The notes beneath the pieces were generated by a model. The model saw nothing but the letters and a program-made list of their open reading frames with translations, was not told where the DNA came from and did no database searches. A program made the position numbers and the translations under genes. A stretch of DNA of 37,385 bases from a virus. Numbering within the stretch: the stretch's first letter is position 1; each line of letters begins with the position of its first letter. Of this stretch, positions 12,989 through 19,790 are shown one piece after another. Where the stretch lies: positions 1 to 37,385 of the IMG/VR virus record IMGVR_UViG_3300037493_000474. One strand, 5' to 3'.

Positions 12989-12991
12989 TTT

Positions 12992-14710
12992 ATGAGCCAA
13001 TACACAGGTGATGCTGCTTCGTATCCGGGCGCACCCAAGCGGGATCAGTTGTTTACCCGTTGGGGTCAGCTCAAGACTGAGCGTGCAACCTGGTGGGCGC
13101 ACTATCAGGAACTGACCACCTACATCCTTCCTCGTAACGGTCGCTATTTCCGACAAGACCGTGACAAGGGTTGGCGCAGACACAATAACATTTACGACAA
13201 CACGGGTACGCGGGCGTTGAGAACGCTTGGGGCCGGAATGATGGCCGGGGCGACCTCGCCCGCACGCCCGTGGTTTCGACTTGCGACCGCTGACCCATCC
13301 CTTAACGCGTACCAGCCCGTCAAGATGTGGCTCGACGATGTCACAAGGCGCATGCAGTCGGTGTTTCAGAAGTCAAACACCTATCGCGCATTGCATCAGA
13401 TGTACGAAGAACTTGGTTGCTTCGGTACTGCTGCAAGCATTGTGTTGCCTGACTTCAAGAACGTAGTACACCATTACCCCGTGACCACGGGCGAATATGC
13501 CATTGCTACTGACTATCAAGGCCGCGTCTGCACCATGTACCGCGAGTTTGAGAAGACAGTTGGCGAGATCGTCAAGGAGTTTGGCTACGACAACTGCTCC
13601 AATTCGTTGAAGAGCATGTACGACCGTGGCAATTTGGACAAGTGGATTCCAATCATTCACGCCATTGAGCCGCGCCAAGACCGCGACATTACCAAGCGCG
13701 ACAGCAAGAACATGCCGTATGGTTCTTGGTACTTTGAGGTGGGTGGTGAACACGACAAGTTCCTGCGCGTTGGTGGTTTCCAAAACTTCCCATGCCTTGT
13801 CCCGCGCTGGGCAACCGCCGGCGGCGATATCTACGGCAACAGTCCGGGCATGGAAGCACTTGGTGACATCAAACAATTGCAGCATGAGCAATTGCGGAAG
13901 GGTCAGGTCATTGACTATCAGACCAAGCCGCCGCTACAAGTCCCGATCAGCATGAAGAACCGCGATGTCGAAATGCTGCCAGGTGGCATCACGTTCGTTG
14001 ATGGGACTTCATCGCCTATCCGCACGGCATTTGACGTCAACCTCAACTTGCAGCACCTGCTTGGCGACATCCAAGACTGCCGCGAACGCATCCGTGGCGC
14101 GTTCTACGCCGACTTGTTCTTGATGTTGGCAAACGCTACCGACACGCGCATGACCGCAACCGAGGTAGCCGAGCGTCACGAAGAGAAGTTGCTGATGCTT
14201 GGACCTGTCATTGAGCGTCTGCACAACGAGTTGCTTGACCCGCTTATTGATGTGACGTTCTCGCATATGGTTTCTGCCGGCCTCATCCCGCCTGCCCCGC
14301 CTGAACTACAGGGCATGGACCTGAGCGTTGAATTCGTGAGCATGTTGGCGCAGGCGCAACGAGCCATTGGAACCAACAGCGTTGACCGATTCGTTGGCAA
14401 TCTTGGTCAGATTGCCACGTTCAAGCCGGATGTGCTTGACAAGTTCGACTCTGACCAGTGGGCTGACATCTACTCCGAAATGCTCGGCGTTGACCCAAGC
14501 CTCATCATTGCGGACAAGAACGTTGCTGTCATCCGCGACGCTCGAGCCAAGGCTCAGGCCGCGCAGGCTCAGGCTGCCGCGATGCAGCAGAACTCACAGA
14601 CCGTCAAGAACATGGCTCAAGCCCCCACGGGCAGCGGTGACAAGAGCGCATTGACGGACATCATGAACATGTTTAGTGGTTACAACTCCCCTTCAGCAGT
14701 CGAGGTTTAA
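12992..14710 (+). CDS. portal (head-to-tail connector) protein
   Basis: A 572-residue T7 gp8-like portal protein. Typical segments are LRTLGAGMMAGATSPARPWF (about 70-90), YEELGCFGTAASIV, YGNSPGMEALGDIKQL and the RMTATEVAERHEEKLLMLGPV region near residue 390, the helical part that leads to the wing and stem. A dodecameric ring of this protein forms the packaging and ejection channel. The C-terminal 60 residues are Ala/Gln-rich and probably form the barrel coiled coil. It lies directly upstream of the capsid genes as in BPP-1- and T7-like phages. Confidence 0.95.
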   Translation: MSQYTGDAASYPGAPKRDQLFTRWGQLKTERATWWAHYQELTTYILPRNGRYFRQDRDKGWRRHNNIYDNTGTRALRTLGAGMMAGATSPARPWFRLATADPSLNAYQPVKMWLDDVTRRMQSVFQKSNTYRALHQMYEELGCFGTAASIVLPDFKNVVHHYPVTTGEYAIATDYQGRVCTMYREFEKTVGEIVKEFGYDNCSNSLKSMYDRGNLDKWIPIIHAIEPRQDRDITKRDSKNMPYGSWYFEVGGEHDKFLRVGGFQNFPCLVPRWATAGGDIYGNSPGMEALGDIKQLQHEQLRKGQVIDYQTKPPLQVPISMKNRDVEMLPGGITFVDGTSSPIRTAFDVNLNLQHLLGDIQDCRERIRGAFYADLFLMLANATDTRMTATEVAERHEEKLLMLGPVIERLHNELLDPLIDVTFSHMVSAGLIPPAPPELQGMDLSVEFVSMLAQAQRAIGTNSVDRFVGNLGQIATFKPDVLDKFDSDQWADIYSEMLGVDPSLIIADKNVAVIRDARAKAQAAQAQAAAMQQNSQTVKNMAQAPTGSGDKSALTDIMNMFSGYNSPSAVEV

Positions 14711-14712
14711 TT

Positions 14713-15126
14713 ATGTCAAAGGCATCTACGCTTCTTTACGGTCCTGAATCTAAGGGCGACTCAGCAGGAGCATCCGCGTTTGTATCGCGCTTGATGCATT
14801 GCGCGAACGCCATCCATATGCACCACCTGATGGTTGAGGGACCAGGCAGTTTCGCAGCGCACAGCGCGCTTGGCGTTTACGAGCCACTCCGCGAAGCCGC
14901 TGATGGGTTGGCGGAAGCCTGGATGGGTTGCACGGGCGAGAAGTTGAAGTTCACTTCAGGCTCGTTTGAACTTGCGCCTACCCCACTTGCTGAAGTTCAG
15001 AAGTTATACAGCTACCTTGAATCTGATCGCATGTCTATGGGAACCGAAAGCCACATTCAGAACGAGATTGACACTCTTTGCACGTTGGTTTCCGCAACAC
15101 TTTACAAACTCACCCGGCTTGCCTAA
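14713..15126 (+). CDS. helical ferritin-like protein of unknown function (137 aa)
   Basis: The start is ATG 14713 with GAGG upstream. The 137 residues form four predicted helices: FVSRLMHCANAIHMHHLMVEG; FAAHSALGVYEPLREAADGLAEAWMG; LAEVQKLYSYLESD; and HIQNEIDTLCTLVSATLYKLTRL. His/Glu placement in the first two helices recalls Dps/ferritin-like bundles and DUF5856-type phage proteins. A metal or DNA-protective role in the virion is conceivable but not shown. It is packed between the portal and a beta-rich structural protein. Confidence 0.6.
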   Translation: MSKASTLLYGPESKGDSAGASAFVSRLMHCANAIHMHHLMVEGPGSFAAHSALGVYEPLREAADGLAEAWMGCTGEKLKFTSGSFELAPTPLAEVQKLYSYLESDRMSMGTESHIQNEIDTLCTLVSATLYKLTRLA

Positions 15127-15147
15127 TCAAGCACAAAGGAACAACAC

Positions 15148-16170
15148 ATGCCACTCATTAACAAATACCCCAATAGCCCGTTTGTCTACGACGAAAACAA
15201 TGTCCTTGTCGGCGTACTTGGGCAACGATTTATTGCCAAGTCGTACGGTAGTTTCAATCCCGTAAGCGTTGTTGCTGCAAAGGCAAGTTTTGCGGCAGCA
15301 AGTTGGGAAAACAACGCCGGAAACGTGCGTATTGTTGGCGGAGCAGCACACGGATTAACTACGGCTGTTGTTATTACGCCAGCAATTAACACGGGCATTT
15401 ATGTCACATGGACTAGCGGCAATGGAGTGAACGGCGTTTACCCCGTGACCGCTATTGATACCGACACAACCGGAACCAAGTTGACAATCAACCTTCCGTA
15501 TGTGTCAAGCACGGTAACCGCAACAGTAAACGCTGCCGGCATCCCAAGCATTATCAATTACACGGCGCACGGCCGCGTTGCTGGCGATGCAATCCGGTTT
15601 ACCACCACTACAACCTTGCCAGCCCCACTAGCAACAGGAACGACTTATTACGTCAGCAAAGTTGTAGACGTAAACAAGTTCACGATTTCGGCTACTTCCG
15701 GTGGTGCGCCAATTGAATTGACCGACACTGGTACGGGTACTCATACCTGCATCTTGTGGTACGGAACTCCTGCTGTTAAGGAAGAAGCACAAGCCATTAC
15801 TTTGGCATCAACTACGGTTGAGGGTGGCGTACTTACTTTGACCGGAAGCATGGAAGCTAACGTCCTGTTCAGTATGACAAGCGCGGCGGTCAACAAGGTT
15901 ATAGAACTTGAGTATGCAGGGAACGACTTGTACAACAGCGGCAACTTGACTACGACTGTGACTGCCAACATAAACAAGATTGCTTGGGCGCGTGGGGCTG
16001 GAAAGATTGTCACGGGTCCGGCCGCTGCTACCGGGCATGGAACTTCCTCATCTGCGTATCAGGAATTTACCGTTGCGTATTCGGCGGATCAAACCTTTGC
16101 CATCAAGGCAACGATTGCTACCGCAAACAACGTAATGACCCTTGAGGGATACCAACTCACAATCGTTTAA
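15148..16170 (+). CDS. beta-rich virion structural protein (340 aa)
   Basis: AAGGA lies 8 nt before the ATG. The protein is rich in Thr, Val, Ala and Gly, with strand-like alternation throughout. A middle module (YTAHGRVAGDAIRFTTTT, then TYYVSKVVDVNKFTIS and TGTHTC) is found in many phage tail and head-fibre proteins. The C-terminal part, DQTFAIKATIATANNVMTLEGYQLTIV, looks like a jelly-roll end. It is probably a capsid or connector decoration or fibre; the exact place in the particle is not evident. It is followed by the second GGGACCCATA element. Confidence 0.7.
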   Translation: MPLINKYPNSPFVYDENNVLVGVLGQRFIAKSYGSFNPVSVVAAKASFAAASWENNAGNVRIVGGAAHGLTTAVVITPAINTGIYVTWTSGNGVNGVYPVTAIDTDTTGTKLTINLPYVSSTVTATVNAAGIPSIINYTAHGRVAGDAIRFTTTTTLPAPLATGTTYYVSKVVDVNKFTISATSGGAPIELTDTGTGTHTCILWYGTPAVKEEAQAITLASTTVEGGVLTLTGSMEANVLFSMTSAAVNKVIELEYAGNDLYNSGNLTTTVTANINKIAWARGAGKIVTGPAAATGHGTSSSAYQEFTVAYSADQTFAIKATIATANNVMTLEGYQLTIV

Positions 16171-16171
16171 T

Positions 16172-16204
16172 GGGACCCATAGGCATTATGCGAGTCGATA
16201 GATT
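16172..16204 (+). promoter_or_regulatory. GGGACCCATA element, copy 2 (putative phage late promoter)
   Basis: GGGACCCATA (16172-16181) begins 1 nt after a stop codon; TAGATT (16199-16204) follows after 17 nt, and the ATG at 16211 after 6 more. TAGATT is the best -10 match of the three copies. The transcript would be leaderless and cover the scaffold and capsid genes. Confidence 0.6.
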
Positions 16205-16210
16205 CCACCG

Positions 16211-16558
16211 ATGAGTACACACGACCCGTTCGATACTCGAGGTTTAGAGCGCATTCAGGCAAATAATGCCCTGCGTACCAAGCTAGACCGCGATAGCGAA
16301 GAGTCAGACATTCGATGGTTGATGAGCAGCAAGCGAGGTCGCCGGATTGTATGGCGACTACTGGACCAAGCAGGAGTGTTTCGTTCGTCTTTCAATACCA
16401 ACGCAATGACCATGTCATTCGCCGAGGGAAACAGGAATTACGGATTACGCGTTCTTTCACAAGTCCACACTCTCTGCCCAGAGTTGTACCCAACCATGAC
16501 AAAGGAACAAACCAATGAGCGAACCAACGATGATGGAAACAGCCCAAACGACACCTGA
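16211..16558 (+). CDS. Bbp19-like phage protein
   Basis: A 115-residue protein of the Bbp19 type: IRWLMSSKRGRRIVWRLLDQAGVFRSSFNTNAMTMSFAEGNR in part, then LRVLSQVHTLCPELY. This family occurs just before the scaffold gene in BPP-1-like and many other phages; its role in head assembly is unknown. The C-terminus is polar and overlaps the scaffold gene by 44 nt. It has no Shine-Dalgarno and follows the putative late promoter directly. Confidence 0.8.
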   Translation: MSTHDPFDTRGLERIQANNALRTKLDRDSEESDIRWLMSSKRGRRIVWRLLDQAGVFRSSFNTNAMTMSFAEGNRNYGLRVLSQVHTLCPELYPTMTKEQTNERTNDDGNSPNDT

Positions 16559-17192
16559 AGGCGTTCCATCGTCTGAAGCCCCAAATAGTCCAAAGGCGAC
16601 GGCCGATGTGCTTTACGGGGGACAGCAACAGGCGTCAAAGGCGCAGGAACAGCAAGTCGCGGAGCCGACCGATACTGTCAAACCCGAGGCAACCGAGCAG
16701 GCGAAACCGGAAGGTGCGCCGGAGAAGTACGAGTTCAAAGCCCCTGAGGGTAAACAACTCGACGCCGAGACAATTAAGACGTTCTCGGAGGTTGCAAAGG
16801 AATTGAACCTGACCCAAGACGCTGCACAGAAGATGCTTACGGCGATGTCCGACAAGCTCGGCACGCAGCAAGCAGCACAGATTGAGTCGGTCCGCTCCCA
16901 GTGGGCGGAATCGTCAAAGTCTGACAAGGAGTTCGGTGGTGACAAGATCACCGAGAACCTTTCAGTCGCTAAGAAAGCACTTGATACTTTCGGAACGGCT
17001 GAACTGCGCTCGTTGCTTAACGACTCTGGCCTGGGCAATCATCCGGAAGTAATCCGGTTTATGTACAGGGCAGGGAAGGCAATTAGTGAGGATCGTTACG
17101 TCGGGTCATCCACGGGTTCATCGAACGCACGTTCAAACGGACCAATGGACTTTGCCGGCGCAGCAGCAGCCCTCTATTCCAATCACTCTTAA
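16515..17192 (+). CDS. head scaffolding protein
   Basis: A 225-residue acidic, helical protein. It has a disordered N-terminus rich in Ala, Pro, Gln and Glu (about 1-70), a helical core (KQLDAETIKTFSEVAKELNL and QKMLTAMSDKLGTQQAAQIE) and a C-terminal segment NHPEVIRFMYRAGKAISEDR, a pattern seen in many phage scaffold proteins. It organises the capsid protein into a prohead and then leaves. AAAGGA precedes the ATG. Its position directly before the major capsid gene is diagnostic. Confidence 0.85.
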   Translation: MSEPTMMETAQTTPEGVPSSEAPNSPKATADVLYGGQQQASKAQEQQVAEPTDTVKPEATEQAKPEGAPEKYEFKAPEGKQLDAETIKTFSEVAKELNLTQDAAQKMLTAMSDKLGTQQAAQIESVRSQWAESSKSDKEFGGDKITENLSVAKKALDTFGTAELRSLLNDSGLGNHPEVIRFMYRAGKAISEDRYVGSSTGSSNARSNGPMDFAGAAAALYSNHS

Positions 17193-17216
17193 TTACTAAC
17201 CTAAGGATTTTACACA

Positions 17217-18248
17217 ATGCCATCTACCTCAACGACACCAACAACCAACCTCACACTCGCCGATTGGGCGAAGCGGACCGATCCGGATGGACGCGTTCCA
17301 GTTATTGCTGAACTCCTCTCGCAATCCAACGAAGTCCTTGAAGACTGCGTGTTTAAGGAAGGCAATTTGCCAACCGGCGACCGCGTTGTCATTCGTACTG
17401 GTCTTCCAACTGTGTACTGGCGTGCCTTGAACCAAGGTATTCCATCCACCAAGTCAACGACCGCACAGGTTGACGAGGCATGTGGAATGCTTGAGGCTCG
17501 TTCTGAAGTTGACAAGGATCTCGCAATGCTCAACGGCAACACGGCTCAGTTCCGTCTGTCCGAAGACACCGCGTTCCTTGAAGCAATGAATCAGACCCAG
17601 GCTTCTACCCTGTTCTACGGCAACCCAGCTACCGATGCCAAGCAGTTCCTCGGACTTGCTCCGCGTTACTCTGTCACCGGCAGCACTGGCAACGGTCAGA
17701 ACGTCCTTCCTGCTGGTGGTTCCGGCAGCGACAACACCTCGGTGTATCTCGTTGTTTGGGGCGACCAGACCGTGTACTGCCCGTTCCCCAAGGGTTCTAA
17801 GGCAGGCCTGATCCATGAGGATCTTGGCGAACAGACCGTCTACAACAGCGATGGCACGCGTCTTCAGGCGTATGCCACTCGTTACCAGTGGAAGAACGGT
17901 CTTGTTGTCAAGGATTGGCGTTACGTTGTTCGTATCTCCAACATTGACGTCAGCGATCTGATGGGTCAGACTGGTTCGCAGGCTTCAAGTGCTTCCACCG
18001 CTCTCATTAAGCTGATGGCACGCGCTCTCTACCGCATCCCAAATATGGCGATGGGTCGCGCTTGCTTCTACATGAACCGTACCACCCACAGTGGTTTGTC
18101 GATTGCTGCTCTTGATAAGAGTCAATACGTCCTCAAGGTTAACGAAGGCCTCTCACAGTTCGGTATGCCATACTCATGGCTGTCGTTCCTTGGAATCCCT
18201 CTGCGCCGCGTTGACGCAATCCTGAACGCCGAAGCACTCACGACCTGA
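17217..18248 (+). CDS. major capsid protein
   Basis: A 343-residue protein matching the Bbp17-type major capsid family (HK97 fold). Visible landmarks are NLTLADWAKRTDPDGRVPVIAELLSQSNEVL, which starts the mature protein in this family, EARSEVDKDLAMLNGN, and the C-terminal FGMPYSWLSFLGIPLRRVDAIL. AAGGA lies 9 nt before the ATG. Its codons are more GC-rich and uniform than those of neighbouring genes, as expected for a highly expressed protein. The next gene encodes the cement protein. Confidence 0.9.
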   Translation: MPSTSTTPTTNLTLADWAKRTDPDGRVPVIAELLSQSNEVLEDCVFKEGNLPTGDRVVIRTGLPTVYWRALNQGIPSTKSTTAQVDEACGMLEARSEVDKDLAMLNGNTAQFRLSEDTAFLEAMNQTQASTLFYGNPATDAKQFLGLAPRYSVTGSTGNGQNVLPAGGSGSDNTSVYLVVWGDQTVYCPFPKGSKAGLIHEDLGEQTVYNSDGTRLQAYATRYQWKNGLVVKDWRYVVRISNIDVSDLMGQTGSQASSASTALIKLMARALYRIPNMAMGRACFYMNRTTHSGLSIAALDKSQYVLKVNEGLSQFGMPYSWLSFLGIPLRRVDAILNAEALTT

Positions 18249-18279
18249 TAGTCACTGATTTAAGAAAGGAAACTCTCAC

Positions 18280-18795
18280 ATGATTTCTGATAAGGCTCTA
18301 CGTCTTTTCGCTGGCTCATCCGATACGAATGTTGGACAGGCAATCGCAACATCTGCTGCTGCGACTACTTACAGCAATTACAACATTGACCTGGTTGGCA
18401 ACGTGCCAACTTCGGGCAGTAACCCTAACAGCAACGGTCTTCAATACCGCGATATTGGTGAAGGTCAAGATTTGTATCTTGCCATCACCGTATCTACCGC
18501 GTTTGTTGGCGGAACGTCTGTTCAGTTTGTTGTTCAGGCAGGAACCGACAGCGCACAGCCACCTGCTGGCGTGATTGATCTTGGTAGTAGCAACGCTGTG
18601 TTGACGGCCGATTTGGCTGCTGGTTCGCAGGTGTATGTTCGCATCAACCCAATCGCCGCTAAGACAGGTCTTCGTTACCTGTCCGCCAAGATGGTTGGAG
18701 TAGGAACTTTCTCTGCCGGCGCAGTGTTTGGTGACGTTGTCACTGACATCGCTGACAGCAAGAAGTTCTACGCCAGCGGTTTCTCGGTTGTCTGA
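18280..18795 (+). CDS. Bbp16-like capsid cement/decoration protein
   Basis: A 171-residue protein starting MISDKALRLFAGSSDTNVGQ, with the central GEGQDLYLAITVSTAF and later LRYLSAKMVGVGTFSAGAV segments characteristic of Bbp16. In BPP-1 this protein is a beta-rich trimer that cements capsomers on the outside of the head. AAAGGA precedes the ATG. The order Bbp19, scaffold, capsid, Bbp16 reproduces the BPP-1 cassette and strengthens all four calls. Confidence 0.85.
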   Translation: MISDKALRLFAGSSDTNVGQAIATSAAATTYSNYNIDLVGNVPTSGSNPNSNGLQYRDIGEGQDLYLAITVSTAFVGGTSVQFVVQAGTDSAQPPAGVIDLGSSNAVLTADLAAGSQVYVRINPIAAKTGLRYLSAKMVGVGTFSAGAVFGDVVTDIADSKKFYASGFSVV

Positions 18796-18813
18796 TAGCA
18801 CGGGAATAAACAC

Positions 18814-19032
18814 ATGCAAGTACGAGTTCTAAAAAAGTCTTTTATTGACAACGCACTTCGACAAGAAGGCGAGGTCTTTGATCTTTGCGGACCAAGAAAC
18901 ACAAACGTCGAACCCATCGACGGTTCTTGGGAAACCGTAACGATTGAAGCAAAGACTGCGGTCATTGAAGCACCTGTGCGAAAGCTCGGGCGTCCAAAGA
19001 TGACCAAGGGAACGAACTCGGACGGAGCATGA
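18814..19032 (+). CDS. small conserved head-region protein (72 aa)
   Basis: A 72-residue protein with a beta-type first half (MQVRVLKKSFIDNALRQEGEVFDL) and a basic Pro/Lys end (RKLGRPKMTKGTN). The beginning resembles small phage proteins that act as SH3-like accessory or cement factors next to capsid genes, but no named family is recognised. It is followed by a strong hairpin before the tail genes. Confidence 0.6.
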   Translation: MQVRVLKKSFIDNALRQEGEVFDLCGPRNTNVEPIDGSWETVTIEAKTAVIEAPVRKLGRPKMTKGTNSDGA

Positions 19033-19041
19033 TTCCCATGA

Positions 19042-19095
19042 AGTGAAGCGCATAGAGGGGAGCCGTTGGGAAACCACGGCTCCCCTCATTTCACT
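19042..19095 (+). terminator. extended hairpin between head and tail genes
   Basis: GAGGGGAGCCGT (19055-19066) pairs perfectly with ACGGCTCCCCTC (19076-19087), loop of 9 nt. An outer stem AGTGAA (19042) with TTCACT (19090-19095) extends it to the bases just before the AGGAGG Shine-Dalgarno of the next gene. Only ATTTC follows, not a T-run. It is therefore a weak terminator, an attenuator that lowers tail relative to head transcripts, or an RNase processing site. Confidence 0.65.
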
Positions 19096-19106
19096 AGGAG
19101 GTTGAA

Positions 19107-19787
19107 ATGGCATCGGCAGTAACGATTTGTAACCTCGCTCTTTCGCACATTGGTGACACGGCATCGGTGTCAAGCATTGACCCACCTGAAGGGTCAGCAC
19201 AGGCGGAGCATTGCTCTAGGTTCTACCCCATTGCGGTGGACAGCCTGCTTGAGATGCACTATTGGAACTTCACCATGCGACGCGTGGTGCTTGCTGCATT
19301 GACGAGCGAGTGGCCGGAGTGGTTGTACGCCTACGCTGTCCCCAGCGACGCAAACAACTTAATCTCTGTCCTTCCGTCTGATGCGGCTGATGACTATTCA
19401 ACGAAGTTCTCGCCGACTGATACCCCGAACTTCGCCCACAACTACTCGCCAATGATTGCTGCCGGCAGGTATTCGCCGCAGCCATACACGCTTGAAACGT
19501 TGTCGAACGGGACGCAAGTCTTGTACACCAACCAAGAGAACGCGGTCTTGCGCTATACGGCGCACATCACAGACCCAACGCTGTTCTCTCCGTTGTTTGT
19601 GATGACGCTTTCGTATCACCTTGCCTCAATGTTGGCGGGTCCAATCATCAAGGGCGAGACAGGCGCGGCCGAAGCCAAGCGTATGGCTCAGATGATGGCA
19701 GTTTACTTGCAGCGTGCGACTGCGTCTGACTCTAATCAGCGCAACTCAAAGCCTGACATTGTGACCCCTTGGATCTCGGGAAGGTAA
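19107..19787 (+). CDS. tail tubular protein A (gp11-like head-tail connector)
   Basis: A 226-residue protein with the gp11 family start ASAVTICNLALSHIGDTASVSSIDPP and the marker ARFYPIAVDSLLEMHYWNFTMRR (here CSRFYPIAVDSL...). PEWLYAYAVPSDANNLISV and SMLAGPIIKGETGAAEAKRM continue the match. Twelve copies form the ring linking the portal to the tail nozzle. AGGAGG lies 6 nt upstream, directly after the hairpin at 19042-19095. Confidence 0.9.
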   Translation: MASAVTICNLALSHIGDTASVSSIDPPEGSAQAEHCSRFYPIAVDSLLEMHYWNFTMRRVVLAALTSEWPEWLYAYAVPSDANNLISVLPSDAADDYSTKFSPTDTPNFAHNYSPMIAAGRYSPQPYTLETLSNGTQVLYTNQENAVLRYTAHITDPTLFSPLFVMTLSYHLASMLAGPIIKGETGAAEAKRMAQMMAVYLQRATASDSNQRNSKPDIVTPWISGR

Positions 19788-19790
19788 TCA

